A stretch of DNA of 64,000 nt from an uncultured Pelagibacteraceae bacterium (GTDB lineage: Bacteria; Pseudomonadota; Alphaproteobacteria; Pelagibacterales; Pelagibacteraceae), in the NCBI GenBank assembly GCA_902632935.1, contig CACPEJ010000003.1:35533-99532 (forward strand), given 5' to 3'. The notes under the pieces are model-generated. The model was not told the DNA's origin. It worked only from the letters and a program-made list of their open reading frames with translations, and ran no database searches. This document shows positions 15,697 through 24,797 of the stretch, piece after piece (position 1 is the stretch's first letter; each line of letters begins with the position of its first letter). The position numbers and the translations under genes are program-made.

Positions 15697-16955
15697 TATT
15701 TCAATCTTTTAATTTTAACACCAATTTTTTTTAATTTATTTTCAATATTTTCATATCCCCTTTCCAAGTGATAGACTCTTCCGACAATACTTTTACCATT
15801 CGCCACCATTGCGGCTAATACTAAAGCAACACTGGCTCGTAGGTCACTAGACATCAATTCAGCACCAATAAATTTGGTATTGCCCTCAATTAATGCTTTA
15901 TTGTTTTGAATATTTATTTTCGCGCCCAATCTTTGCAACTCAGCAACATGCATAAATCTATTCTCAAAAATACTTTCAGTTATAGAACTTTTCCCAACGC
16001 TCTTGCACATTAATACCATTAATTGAGCCTGAAGATCTGTTGGAATGCCTGGAAACTCTTTAGTTTTTATATTTTTAATAGGTTTTATTTTGTCAGGTCC
16101 TTTTATAAAAATTTTGTTATCCAAAGTTTTAATCTTTGCCCCGACTTTTTTTAATAGTTCAATTTCGGTATTAATTATATTTGGGTCTAAATTTTTAATT
16201 TGTAGATTGCCTTTAGCAAGCGTTGCCGCTACACAAAAAGTTCCCGCCTCTATTCTATCAGCCATAACTGTGTGACTTGTTTGATTGAGAGAATTAACTC
16301 CTATGATGGTGCAGGTTCTTCCAGACCATTTTATATTTGCACCTGCTTGACTTAAGAATTTTGTTAAATCTTTAATTTCAGGTTCCACGGCACAATTTTT
16401 TAAAATTGTTTTACCTCTAGCTAAACATGCAGCTATTATAGAATTTTCTGTAGCGCCTACACTAATTTTAGGAAAATTTATTTTTTTGCCTTTAAGTCTT
16501 CCATTTGATTTGGCTAAAATATAACCATCTCGTATTTTATATTCCATTCCCAACTTCTTTAATGCACTAAGGTGATAATTTACAGGTCTTGCACCTATAA
16601 GACATCCGCCAGGCAAAGATGTTTTAGATTTATGAAATTTAGAAATTAATGGACCCAACACTAATATTGAACCTCTCATTGTTTTTACAAGTGAATAACT
16701 TGCAAAAGTTTTCATATTCTTTTTATTAATAATTTTTGCAGTTTTTCTGTCTTTAGATAAAGTTATTTTTGATCCAAGAGATTTTAATAAATTAAGCATA
16801 GTATCTATATCTCTTACTCTAGGTAAATTTTTAATAATTACTGGTTTGTCAAATAATAAAGTTGCTGCAAGAATTGGTAGAGATGCATTTTTAGAACCCG
16901 AAATCGAGACTTTACCCTTGATTTTACAAGGACCATTAATCAGAAATTTATCCAT
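15696..16955 (-). CDS. murA: UDP-N-acetylglucosamine 1-carboxyvinyltransferase
   Basis: The 419-aa enzyme shows the EPSP-synthase-like double barrel: GSKNASLPILAATLL near the N-terminus, the PEP-binding loop LPGGCLIGARPVNYHL with the catalytic Cys, GATENSIIAA, MADRIEAGTFCVAA and EFPGIPTDLQAQLM. It adds enolpyruvate from PEP to UDP-GlcNAc, the first committed step of peptidoglycan synthesis, in the cytoplasm. The retained Cys predicts fosfomycin sensitivity (family knowledge). It sits between dcd (3 bp upstream) and DUF2948 (1-bp overlap). Confidence 0.96.
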   Translation of the reverse strand: MDKFLINGPCKIKGKVSISGSKNASLPILAATLLFDKPVIIKNLPRVRDIDTMLNLLKSLGSKITLSKDRKTAKIINKKNMKTFASYSLVKTMRGSILVLGPLISKFHKSKTSLPGGCLIGARPVNYHLSALKKLGMEYKIRDGYILAKSNGRLKGKKINFPKISVGATENSIIAACLARGKTILKNCAVEPEIKDLTKFLSQAGANIKWSGRTCTIIGVNSLNQTSHTVMADRIEAGTFCVAATLAKGNLQIKNLDPNIINTEIELLKKVGAKIKTLDNKIFIKGPDKIKPIKNIKTKEFPGIPTDLQAQLMVLMCKSVGKSSITESIFENRFMHVAELQRLGAKINIQNNKALIEGNTKFIGAELMSSDLRASVALVLAAMVANGKSIVGRVYHLERGYENIENKLKKIGVKIKRLK

Positions 16956-16958
16956 AAA

Positions 16959-17519
16959 TTACTTTTTTATTTTAGCAACCTGTATGGTGGTTTGTCCCTG
17001 ATATTTACCGTTTTTTGATTTATATGTCGTTTCTGGCTGGGTATCTGATTTAAAAAATAAAAATTGAGCAATACCCTCGTTTGAATAAATCTTTGCAGGA
17101 TTAGGAGTTGTGTTGCTTAATTCGATAACAATATTACCTTCAAATTCATTTTCAATTGGCGTTACATTACAAATAATTCCTGTTCTCGCATAAGTACTTT
17201 TTCCAACACAAATACAAAGGACATCTTTTGGAATTCTAAAATATTCAATGGTCTTTGCCAAAACAAATGAATTTGGTGGAATTATACAATATGGCCCCTT
17301 TCGCTCAATAAAGTTTTCATCAGAAAAGTTTTTTGGATCCACTAACGAACTATTAACATTTGTAAATATTCTATACTCGTCAGAAATTCTGACATCGTAA
17401 CCCATGCTACTTAATCCATATGATATCTTTCCCTCAGAAACCTGATGATCCAAAAAAGGTTCAATCATGTTATGCTCTTTACACATTTTTTTAATCCAAG
17501 TGTCAGGTTTAATAGACAT
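16959..17519 (-). CDS. dcd: dCTP deaminase
   Basis: The 186-aa trimeric dUTPase-fold enzyme has [58 protein letters not shown] and the C-terminal lid [23 protein letters not shown]. It deaminates dCTP to dUTP for dTTP synthesis. Its start overlaps by 11 bp a small ORF encoded just upstream in another frame, and murA follows after 3 bp, so all are one transcript. Confidence 0.95.
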   Translation of the reverse strand: MSIKPDTWIKKMCKEHNMIEPFLDHQVSEGKISYGLSSMGYDVRISDEYRIFTNVNSSLVDPKNFSDENFIERKGPYCIIPPNSFVLAKTIEYFRIPKDVLCICVGKSTYARTGIICNVTPIENEFEGNIVIELSNTTPNPAKIYSNEGIAQFLFFKSDTQPETTYKSKNGKYQGQTTIQVAKIKK

Positions 17520-17634
17520 TACTTTTCTTTCTTTTTATTTTTTTTTGGAAAATTTTTCTTCTTTTTAAATTGCCACGTAGTGCTATAGCCTCTCTATTTT
17601 TTCTCTCTTTTATTTTATCAATTTTTTCTTTCAC
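17509..17634 (-). CDS. Small basic conserved-type protein (41 aa)
   Basis: The hand-found ORF starts at a GTG that overlaps the stop of the 66-aa gene (GTGA) and reads [41 protein letters not shown]. The [15 protein letters not shown] core resembles very small proteins annotated widely in alphaproteobacteria (from memory). It is strongly basic and probably helical; function unknown, possibly ribosome or RNA associated. It ends 11 bp inside dcd. It fills a gap that would otherwise be empty in a genome with almost no gaps, which supports it being real. Confidence 0.7.
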   Translation of the reverse strand: MKEKIDKIKERKNREAIALRGNLKRRKIFQKKIKRKKSNVY

Positions 17635-17831
17635 TCTTTGTTGGGATTTGTAAGGAAATCTAAAGTTATTGGTTTAGATGCATCTAAAGCTTTATCCTTA
17701 TTATCATCTTTTTTAGGGCCTTCTTTTGCTAATCTTTTTGCTTTTTTTTCAGCAAGTTTTCTTTCCCTTTTCGCTTGCTTTTCCATGAGCTTGGCACTTT
17801 TAGTTGATTTATAATCGTAATGAATACCCAT
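17631..17831 (-). CDS. Small charged hypothetical protein (66 aa)
   Basis: The 66-aa protein is a Lys/Glu/Ala-rich helix (LMEKQAKRERKLAEKKAKRLAKEG) followed by a short tail [12 protein letters not shown]. No domain is recognisable. Its stop codon overlaps the GTG of the next small gene, implying coupling to it and to dcd. The layout tRNA-Thr, 66-aa, 41-aa, dcd is a compact unit; similar charged mini-proteins are common in streamlined alphaproteobacteria. Function unknown. Confidence 0.7.
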   Translation of the reverse strand: MGIHYDYKSTKSAKLMEKQAKRERKLAEKKAKRLAKEGPKKDDNKDKALDASKPITLDFLTNPNKE

Positions 17832-17931
17832 AAAATTTCCTTGGTAAGATATAAATCATATTAATCAAAAAATTAAGGCAATAATTTGGAAAAAATGCTC
17901 TATTATCAATAAAAATAGAATTGATCCAAAT

Positions 17932-18005
17932 GCTCCTATAGTTAAATGGCATAACGTGTCCATGGTAAGGATAAATTCCAAGTTCGATTCTTGGTGGGAG
18001 CACCA
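17932..18005 (+). tRNA. tRNA-Thr (GGT)
   Basis: A plus-strand cloverleaf: acceptor GCTCCTA/TGGGAGC, D-stem GTTA/TAAC, anticodon stem TGTCC/GGATA with loop ATGGTAA (anticodon GGT), T-arm CCAAG-TTCGATT-CTTGG, discriminator A and encoded CCA. Its 3' end touches the stop codon of the convergent TVP38 gene. Confidence 0.94.
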
Positions 18006-18731
18006 CTAATTTTTATAAAAAGACTTTCTAAGAAAAATTGTAATCAAGACTAAACTAAAAAAGGCTAAAATTGGAATATATATTTCAGGTGAATAAATTA
18101 TATCTGTAATTTTAGGAACTTCTGAATTTTGTTCTATTACTTTTTCCAGACCACTACCTAAAGAAACAGCTAAAAAAATTTGAGGTATAATTCCTATTAA
18201 TGATGCGAAAAAAAAATTTTTTACCCTTACATCAAAAATTGTAGGCAAAATGCAACTAAGTTGCCAAGGTATTCCTCCAATAAATCTATATACTAAAAGA
18301 TAATAAAATTCAGACTTTTTAAATTTTCTCTCTAAATTTTGATATCTGTTTAAAAATTTATCTCTAATTAGATCTTTTAAAAAATAGTTTCCAAAAATAT
18401 ATAGAAATGTTGCACCAACACTCATACCTATGACCACAATTATAGTACCCAGCCATTTGCCAAACATAAATCCTCCTAGTAATGCAATTGGAGAACCAAA
18501 ACCTAAAAATGGGAAAACCCATAATATTGTGAAAATTAAAAAAATTATGGATATTAAAAACAAATTAGAATTTTTTAATTTTAGAAAATACAATCTGTTT
18601 TCTTTAATGAAGTCATAAGAAGTAATTTCTTGAATACTAAATTTTGAAAAAAACAATAACACAAATATAGTAAGTAAAACCAAGTATGATAAACCTATTA
18701 TTATTTTAGTTTTCTTAGCTTTTTCCATCAT
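18006..18731 (-). CDS. TVP38/TMEM64 (DedA-like) membrane protein
   Basis: The 241-aa protein has about five or six membrane spans and the family core: LWVFPFLGFGSPIALLGGFMFGKWLGTIIVVIGMSVGATFLYIFGNYFLKD, then YYLLVYRFIGGIPWQLSCILPTIFDVRVKNFFFASLIGIIPQIFL. The F-x-x-Y/R-F-x-P-like stretch RFIGGIPWQ corresponds to the conserved VTT-domain helix. Family members include phospholipid scramblase-like and DedA transport proteins of the inner membrane; the exact substrate here is unknown. It is divergent from rpmH and ends immediately beside tRNA-Thr. Confidence 0.85.
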   Translation of the reverse strand: MMEKAKKTKIIIGLSYLVLLTIFVLLFFSKFSIQEITSYDFIKENRLYFLKLKNSNLFLISIIFLIFTILWVFPFLGFGSPIALLGGFMFGKWLGTIIVVIGMSVGATFLYIFGNYFLKDLIRDKFLNRYQNLERKFKKSEFYYLLVYRFIGGIPWQLSCILPTIFDVRVKNFFFASLIGIIPQIFLAVSLGSGLEKVIEQNSEVPKITDIIYSPEIYIPILAFFSLVLITIFLRKSFYKN

Positions 18732-18819
18732 GGTTAATGGTATTTATAAATCTTCTATTTGCTATTTATATATTTAATTATTATAAAGGGCGAAATTTTA
18801 TATAAATTTAACCGCTTTT

Positions 18820-18981
18820 ATGAAAAGAACATATCAACCATCTAGGAAAAAAAGAAGCCGAACCCATGGTTTTAGATCAAAAATGAAAACCAAGGGAGGC
18901 AGAAAACTTTTAAAAAGAAGAAGAGCTAGAGGAAGAAAAAATTTAACAGTATCCTCAACTGTTAAAAGAAGAAGAAAATAA
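18820..18981 (+). CDS. rpmH: 50S ribosomal protein L34
   Basis: The 53-aa ORF is absent from the track but clear: [45 protein letters not shown]. This is the highly conserved L34 sequence, slightly longer than the usual 44-47 aa because of a Lys/Arg-rich tail. It is a basic component of the large subunit near the exit tunnel. It leads the rpmH-rnpA-yidD-yidC series, with rnpA 10 bp downstream. Confidence 0.97.
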   Translation: MKRTYQPSRKKRSRTHGFRSKMKTKGGRKLLKRRRARGRKNLTVSSTVKRRRK

Positions 18982-18991
18982 AGCCAACTCA

Positions 18992-19333
18992 ATGAAAAGC
19001 AAAATTGTTGCTCTTTCAAAGAATGAAGACTTTAAAACTTTACTCAAAAAGAAAAAAGTATCAAACAGATATGTAACAATTTTTTTTGGTAATATTAATA
19101 AAAAAAATAATCAGAAACTTAATATTTCTTTTGTAACTAAGAAGAAGATAGGAAATGCTGTAAAGAGAAACAAGATAAAGAGGAGACTAAGGAATATTAT
19201 GAATGATGCTGTTAAAGAAATATCTCTAAAATATCACTATTCATATCTTGTTATTGCTAAGTCAACTATGCTAAATAATGAATTTAAAATTATAAAAGAA
19301 ACCTTATTTCAGGATTTTAAAAAAATTAAATAA
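18992..19333 (+). CDS. rnpA: Ribonuclease P protein component
   Basis: The 113-aa basic protein contains the RNase P protein signature [21 protein letters not shown] (RNR motif) after the central strands [11 protein letters not shown]. It binds RNase P RNA and helps process pre-tRNA 5' ends. The stop overlaps the yidD start by one base. Position directly after rpmH is the classic arrangement. Confidence 0.95.
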   Translation: MKSKIVALSKNEDFKTLLKKKKVSNRYVTIFFGNINKKNNQKLNISFVTKKKIGNAVKRNKIKRRLRNIMNDAVKEISLKYHYSYLVIAKSTMLNNEFKIIKETLFQDFKKIK

Positions 19334-19572
19334 TGAACATTTTTACAATTATATTTATAAAATTAATTCAGGCTTACAAATACCTAATAAGTCCATTACT
19401 AGGTAACTCTTGTAGGTACTTTCCATCTTGTTCCGATTATAGCATTGAGGCATTAAAAACTTATGGTTTTTTTAAGGGTGGATATTTAAGTTTAAAAAGG
19501 ATTCTTTCATGCCACCCTTTTAAAGAAGGTGGAATTGATCCTGTAAAAAAAGAAATAAAAATTAAAAAATAA
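19333..19572 (+). CDS. yidD: Membrane protein insertion efficiency factor YidD
   Basis: The 79-aa protein shows the full YidD pattern: [59 protein letters not shown], with the three conserved Cys. The N-terminal hydrophobic/amphipathic helix associates with the inner membrane, where YidD assists YidC-dependent insertion. It overlaps rnpA and yidC by one base each, so the three are translationally coupled. Confidence 0.95.
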   Translation: MNIFTIIFIKLIQAYKYLISPLLGNSCRYFPSCSDYSIEALKTYGFFKGGYLSLKRILSCHPFKEGGIDPVKKEIKIKK

Positions 19573-21251
19573 TGGACTCTAAAAATACAATAGCAGCTAT
19601 AGCTTTATCATCTGCTGTAATTGTTTTATGGGCATTATTCTTTGTTCCAGAAAAATCAACAGTGAATCAAAATATTGTTGAAAAAAAAAAAATTGAACAA
19701 AGCGGTGATGCACCAAGTTTAGAACAAAAGGAAACACAAATTACAATTTCACGAGATGATGCATTAAAACAAAGTGAAAGAATTCAATTTGAAAATGAAA
19801 ATATTATAGGTTCAATATCATTAAAAGGTGCATCAATAGATGATTTAACTTTCAAGAATTATAAAGTAACCCTTGATAATGAAAAAAGAGTAACTTTATT
19901 AGGACCTCGAAATATTAAAGAAGGATATCTAATAGATAGTGGTTTTGTTACTTCTGATAAAAATGTTGATGTTCCTAACTCAGATACAATTTGGTCAATA
20001 GAAGGTAACAACAAACTCACAGACGGGTCTCCAATAAAACTAACATGGTCCAACGAACAGGGCCTAAAATTTGAAAAAGTAATATCTTTAGATGATAAAT
20101 ATCTTTTTACAGTTAAACAAAAAATAATTAATGAGAGTAATAATAAATATGATTTTTACTCATATGGACAAATAATAAGAAATGAAATTCCGGAAATAAT
20201 TGACTTTTTAATTCTTCATGAAGGACTCATTGCAACTTTAGATGATGAATTAATAGAGGAGGATTATGATGATATTCAAGAAAAGAAGTTTACTAAAGTA
20301 GCTAATAAAGGGTGGTTAGGGATAAGTGATAAATATTGGATTACTTCCTTAATACCACCAAAAGATAAAGAGTTTAAAACAACATTCGACTATAAAAATA
20401 AATTTAGAGCAAATTTTATTTCTACAGATCCTTTGGCATTAAATGAAAAAAGTTTAATTGAAGAAGAATTACAAATTATCGTTGCTGCAAAAAGAGTGGA
20501 TGTGATAGACGGATATGCTGAAAAACTCAACATAGATAAATTTGATTTAGTTATTGATTGGGGATTTTTGTACTTCATAACCAAACCTCTATTTTATGGA
20601 ATTGATTATTTCTTTAAACTACTTGGAAACTATGGTTTGGCAATTATAGCTATCACTATTTGTATTCGTTTAGTTTTTTTCCCATTAGCTAATTTCTCAT
20701 TTAAAAGCATGGCAAAAATGAAAGTTCTTCAACCAGAAATGGTTCGTTTAAAAGAGCTGCACAAAAATGATAAAATGAAACTTCAACAAGAAATGATGGC
20801 TCTATACAAAAAGGAAAAAGTAAACCCTATGTCAGGTTGTTTGCCAATTCTTGTTCAAATACCTGTATTTTTTGCATTATACAAAGTTTTGTTTGTCACT
20901 ATTGAAATGAGACAAATGCCATTCTATGGATGGATTCATGATTTAAGTGAGAGAGATCCTACAAGTATATTTAATATTTTTGGTTTATTGCCCTACGACG
21001 TCCCAAGTTTCTTGGTTATTGGAGCTTGGCCAGTAGCTATGGGAGTTTCGATGTGGGTGCAACAAAAATTAAATCCCGCACCTACTGATCCAATGCAGGC
21101 TAAAATTTTTGCTTTCTTTCCACTTTTCTTAACTGTAATACTCGCACCATTTCCAAGCGGGTTAGTTATTTACTGGACCGTTAATAATATTTTAACAATG
21201 GCTCAGCAAGTATTTATTATGAGAAGAACAACAGTCAAAACGACAACCTAA
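19572..21251 (+). CDS. yidC: Membrane protein insertase YidC
   Basis: The 559-aa protein has the Gram-negative YidC layout: an N-terminal membrane anchor (about 7-25), a large beta-sandwich periplasmic domain (about 45-330), then the conserved 60KD_IMP core with YGLAIIAITICIRLVFFPLANFSFKSMAKMK (with the key membrane Arg), VNPMSGCLPILVQIPVFFALYKVL and a final PSGLVIYWTVNNILTMAQQ. It inserts and folds inner-membrane proteins alone or with SecYEG. It is coupled to yidD; argB follows after 21 bp. Confidence 0.96.
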   Translation: MDSKNTIAAIALSSAVIVLWALFFVPEKSTVNQNIVEKKKIEQSGDAPSLEQKETQITISRDDALKQSERIQFENENIIGSISLKGASIDDLTFKNYKVTLDNEKRVTLLGPRNIKEGYLIDSGFVTSDKNVDVPNSDTIWSIEGNNKLTDGSPIKLTWSNEQGLKFEKVISLDDKYLFTVKQKIINESNNKYDFYSYGQIIRNEIPEIIDFLILHEGLIATLDDELIEEDYDDIQEKKFTKVANKGWLGISDKYWITSLIPPKDKEFKTTFDYKNKFRANFISTDPLALNEKSLIEEELQIIVAAKRVDVIDGYAEKLNIDKFDLVIDWGFLYFITKPLFYGIDYFFKLLGNYGLAIIAITICIRLVFFPLANFSFKSMAKMKVLQPEMVRLKELHKNDKMKLQQEMMALYKKEKVNPMSGCLPILVQIPVFFALYKVLFVTIEMRQMPFYGWIHDLSERDPTSIFNIFGLLPYDVPSFLVIGAWPVAMGVSMWVQQKLNPAPTDPMQAKIFAFFPLFLTVILAPFPSGLVIYWTVNNILTMAQQVFIMRRTTVKTTT

Positions 21252-21272
21252 ATTTTGATTTAAAATAAATTA

Positions 21273-22121
21273 ATGGACTTAAAAAAAATTCTTCCTGAAA
21301 ACGGACCCCCAATAAACGAGGTTAATAAATATATAGAAAAATATAAAAATGACCTGATTGTCATCAAATATGGAGGAAATGTTTTAATTGATAGAAATAT
21401 CTTTGATAATTTTATTACTGATTTAAGTATCTTAAATAAATTAGGTCTTTCAGTTATTGTAGTTCATGGTGGAGGTCCAAGGATCAAGAGAGAATTAGAA
21501 AAATCTAATATTCAATCAAAATTTATAAGAGGTTTAAGAATCACTGATGAAAAAATTATAAACATTGTTGAGTCAGTCTTAATAGATTTTAACAATGATA
21601 TTGTAAGCTCTTTGAACAAAAAAAATACAAAAGCGGTCTCTATCCACACTAAAAAAGATAATATTATTGAGGTCGTACCAGAGGCAAAAGAATTAGGTTT
21701 TGTTGGTCTACCAAATAAGATTAATAACGATATTTTATTAGATATAATTCGACAAAATAAAATACCAATTATTTCACCACTAGGCTTAGATAAGAATAAT
21801 CAAACACATAATATTAATGGTGATACTGCGGCAATGGCTGTAGCCAAATCTGTCAAATCAAGAAGATTACTATTGATGACAAATGTTGATGGTGTTTTAA
21901 ATAAAGAAAAAAAACTTATAGATGAAATATCCTCATCCGAAATATTAGAAATGGTAAAAGATGAGACAATCACTGAAGGAATGATACCTAAAATAAATGC
22001 TTGTCTAGATGCTGTTAATAATGGAGTTACAGCAGCAGGTATAATTAATGGTACAAAACAGCATTCTTGTTTATGGGAAATTTTCTCAGACAAGGGATCA
22101 GGTACATTAATAAGAAAATGA
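21273..22121 (+). CDS. argB: Acetylglutamate kinase
   Basis: The 282-aa amino-acid-kinase-fold protein has KYGGNVLID, VVHGGGPRIKRELEK, FIRGLRITDEKI, NINGDTAAMAVAKS and TEGMIPKINACLDAVNNGV. It phosphorylates N-acetylglutamate in arginine synthesis, normally the feedback-regulated step. Length is that of the hexameric family, but the N-terminal regulatory helix is modest, so arginine sensitivity cannot be judged. Its stop overlaps the next start (ATGA). Confidence 0.95.
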   Translation: MDLKKILPENGPPINEVNKYIEKYKNDLIVIKYGGNVLIDRNIFDNFITDLSILNKLGLSVIVVHGGGPRIKRELEKSNIQSKFIRGLRITDEKIINIVESVLIDFNNDIVSSLNKKNTKAVSIHTKKDNIIEVVPEAKELGFVGLPNKINNDILLDIIRQNKIPIISPLGLDKNNQTHNINGDTAAMAVAKSVKSRRLLLMTNVDGVLNKEKKLIDEISSSEILEMVKDETITEGMIPKINACLDAVNNGVTAAGIINGTKQHSCLWEIFSDKGSGTLIRK

Positions 22122-22807
22122 ACTTAAAAGAAAAAAAATATTTGCTACTTGATCTTGATGGTGTTTGTTATGGAAAGCATAATAACTATTCTTTAGAGCG
22201 TGTATTTGGTCAAGTTTCAAAGAGGATGACTCAATTTATATCTGAAAAACTTAAAATTGATAAAGATAAAGCTAAAGAATTACAAACAAATTATTTCTAT
22301 AAATATAATACATCATTAAGAGGATTAATGGTCCATAATGGAATATCACCAGATGAATTTTTATCTTACGTCCATGAAATTGATTTATCATTTATGAAAG
22401 AAGATAAAATTATGAGAAATGAGCTTAAACAATTAGATATGGAAAAATTTATTTTCACCAATGGTAGTGCTGAACATGCTGCTAATATTTTAACTCACTT
22501 GGGTGTGTATGATTTGTTTGGAAGAGATAAGGTTTTTGATATTAAAGATGCTGGTTATGTACCTAAACCAGAAGCAGAAACCTTCGACTTAATGGTAAAA
22601 AAATTTGGTATAAATCCAAAAGAGACTATTTACATTGAAGATATAGCTAAAAATTTAAGTATAGGTCACGAACGAGGTTGTACAACCGTTTGGTTAATTA
22701 ATGATGAGCATTTTGGAAAAATGGATGCAGACAAAGATTTTATTTCACACAAAATTGAAAATCTGTCTTTATTTCTAAAAGAAATAAGGCTATTAAAAAG
22801 TAATTAA
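22118..22807 (+). CDS. HAD-family pyrimidine 5'-nucleotidase-like hydrolase
   Basis: The 229-aa HAD protein has motif [11 protein letters not shown] with the nucleophilic Asp, a helical cap ([12 protein letters not shown]), motif [13 protein letters not shown], the motif III Lys in [10 protein letters not shown] and motif [12 protein letters not shown]. This pattern fits the pyrimidine 5'-nucleotidase (Sdt1/Phm8-type) subgroup usually found beside dapD and argB in alphaproteobacteria. Substrate uncertain. I use the ATG at 22118, which overlaps the argB stop by 4 bp, rather than the track start inside argB. dapD begins 2 bp after the stop. Confidence 0.85.
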   Translation: MNLKEKKYLLLDLDGVCYGKHNNYSLERVFGQVSKRMTQFISEKLKIDKDKAKELQTNYFYKYNTSLRGLMVHNGISPDEFLSYVHEIDLSFMKEDKIMRNELKQLDMEKFIFTNGSAEHAANILTHLGVYDLFGRDKVFDIKDAGYVPKPEAETFDLMVKKFGINPKETIYIEDIAKNLSIGHERGCTTVWLINDEHFGKMDADKDFISHKIENLSLFLKEIRLLKSN

Positions 22808-22809
22808 TT

Positions 22810-23637
22810 ATGTCTTTAGAAAAAATAATCAATGATGCTTGGGAAAATAAAGATCAGGTAAACCAAAATTCTGATCAAAATTTAAAAGATGCTATTAACC
22901 AAGTTATTGCTGATTTAGATAGTGGTAAATCAAGAGTTGCTGAGAAAATAAATGGAGAATGGGTAACTCATCAGCACCTTAAGAAAGCTATAATGTTAAG
23001 TTTTAGAATTTACCCAATGGAAAATTTAAATGGTCCTTATAGTAGTTGGTATGATAAATCACATTTATTAAAAGGTAAAACTGCAGGATGGACCAAAGCT
23101 GATCATGAAAAAGCAGGTTTTAGAATGGTTCCGAACTCACCAGTAAGAAAAGGTTCATTTGTCGGAAAAAATGCTGTTCTTATGCCATGTTATGTAAACA
23201 TTGGAGCTTATATTGACGAAGGAACGATGATTGATACTTTTGCAAGAGCTGGTAGTTGTTGTCAGATAGGTAAGAATTGCCATATTTCTGCAGGATCGGG
23301 TGTTGGTGGAGTTCTAGAGCCCGCGCAAGCTTTACCAACAATCATAGAGGATAATGTATTTCTTGGAGCGATGTCAGAGGTAGTTGAAGGCGTAATTGTT
23401 GGAGAAGGTTCAGTTTTAAGTATGGGTATGTATATTGGTCAATCAACTAAAATAGTTGAAAGGAAAACTGGGAAAATTACTTATGGTAAAATACCTCCTT
23501 ATTCAGTTGTAGTTCCAGGCTCGTTACCTGATAAAAATAATTCTTCTGCACCCTCCTTGTATTGTGCAGTAATAATTAAACAAGTTGATGAAAAAACAAG
23601 ATCTAAAACTTCTATTAACGACCTCTTAAGAGACTAA
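22810..23637 (+). CDS. dapD: Tetrahydrodipicolinate N-succinyltransferase
   Basis: The 275-aa protein is a left-handed beta-helix acyltransferase: [69 protein letters not shown], followed by further hexapeptide turns and [15 protein letters not shown]. It succinylates tetrahydrodipicolinate in the lysine/diaminopimelate pathway and acts as a trimer. The partner dapE follows after 2 bp. Confidence 0.97.
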   Translation: MSLEKIINDAWENKDQVNQNSDQNLKDAINQVIADLDSGKSRVAEKINGEWVTHQHLKKAIMLSFRIYPMENLNGPYSSWYDKSHLLKGKTAGWTKADHEKAGFRMVPNSPVRKGSFVGKNAVLMPCYVNIGAYIDEGTMIDTFARAGSCCQIGKNCHISAGSGVGGVLEPAQALPTIIEDNVFLGAMSEVVEGVIVGEGSVLSMGMYIGQSTKIVERKTGKITYGKIPPYSVVVPGSLPDKNNSSAPSLYCAVIIKQVDEKTRSKTSINDLLRD

Positions 23638-23639
23638 AA

Positions 23640-24797
23640 ATGAAAACTTTAAATGAGTTAAAATTAGCTAAAGAGCTAATCAGATTTCCTTCTATCACTC
23701 CAGTTGATGCTGGGGTAATGAAATTTTTAGAAAAAAAATTAAAAAAATTAGGTTTCAAAACAAAAATATTGGAATTTAAAGAAAGAGGATTTCAGCCTGT
23801 AAAAAACTTGTATGCAAGATTAGGATCTAAGAAACCGAATTTTATGTTTGCAGGACATGTTGATATTGTCCCTCCAGGAAACATTACGGATTGGACAGTA
23901 AATCCATTTAAACCATCTGTCAAAAAAGGCCATTTAATTGGGAGAGGTGCAAATGATATGAAAAGCTCTGTTGCAGCTTTTGTGTCTGCTGTAAGCACTT
24001 TTCTATCAAAAAATAGAAAATTCAACGGATCAATAAGTTTACTTATTACTGGAGATGAAGAAGGTGATGCAGTAAATGGCACCAAAAAAGTTGTAGATTA
24101 TTTAAAAAAAAGGAAAGAGAAAATTAACTTTTGTCTTGTTGGTGAACCAACAAATCCAAATAAATTAGGTGAAATGATAAAGATTGGACGTAGGGGTAGT
24201 TTAACTGGTAAATTAAATATTTTTGGTCAGCAAGGCCATGTCGCATATCCTCATAGAGCTAATAATCCCTCAACTATAATTGTAAAAATTTTAAAAGAAT
24301 TAAAAGATATTAAATTTGATAGAGGATCAAAAAACTTCCAACCTACAAACTTAGAGGTTACAAAAATAAATATAAATAATAACGCTGATAATGTTATCCC
24401 GGCTATGGCTGAGGCAACATTTAATATAAGGTTTAATAATAAACATTCGTCAAATTCTATTAAAAATAGACTTAATAAAATTTTTAAAAAAATAACCAAG
24501 AAAAATAAATCAAAATTTAAAATTGATTATAGAGTTTCAGGTGAGGCATTTCTAACAAAGCCAAATGAGACAACGCACATGATACAAAATATCATAAAAA
24601 AAGTGACCAAAATTAAACCAAAGCTATCTACTACAGGTGGAACCTCAGATTTAAGATTCATAAGAAAAATATCACCTGGATTAGAATTTGGACTTGTTGG
24701 AAAAACAATGCATAAAGTTGATGAAGCCGTATCTTTAAAAGATTTGAAAAATCTTAAGAAAATTTATGAAAACATTTTAATAAATTATTTTAAATGA
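23640..24797 (+). CDS. dapE: Succinyl-diaminopimelate desuccinylase
   Basis: The 385-aa M20 metallopeptidase-fold enzyme has the metal ligands in order: FAGHVDIVPPG (His), GRGANDMKSSVAAF (bridging Asp), TGDEEGDAVNGT (Glu-Glu pair) and the late His in GKTMHKVDE. It removes succinate from N-succinyl-LL-diaminopimelate, two steps after DapD. Its stop overlaps the start of the HDAC-like gene by 4 bp, so that gene is drawn into the same transcript. Confidence 0.95.
   Translation: MKTLNELKLAKELIRFPSITPVDAGVMKFLEKKLKKLGFKTKILEFKERGFQPVKNLYARLGSKKPNFMFAGHVDIVPPGNITDWTVNPFKPSVKKGHLIGRGANDMKSSVAAFVSAVSTFLSKNRKFNGSISLLITGDEEGDAVNGTKKVVDYLKKRKEKINFCLVGEPTNPNKLGEMIKIGRRGSLTGKLNIFGQQGHVAYPHRANNPSTIIVKILKELKDIKFDRGSKNFQPTNLEVTKININNNADNVIPAMAEATFNIRFNNKHSSNSIKNRLNKIFKKITKKNKSKFKIDYRVSGEAFLTKPNETTHMIQNIIKKVTKIKPKLSTTGGTSDLRFIRKISPGLEFGLVGKTMHKVDEAVSLKDLKNLKKIYENILINYFK

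Noticed and set aside
17809-18006. 65-aa minus-strand ORF across tRNA-Thr
   Set aside because: It is antisense to a clear tRNA and has no coding features.
18834-19019. 61-aa minus-strand ORF opposite rpmH
   Set aside because: Shadow of the Lys/Arg-rich L34 gene.
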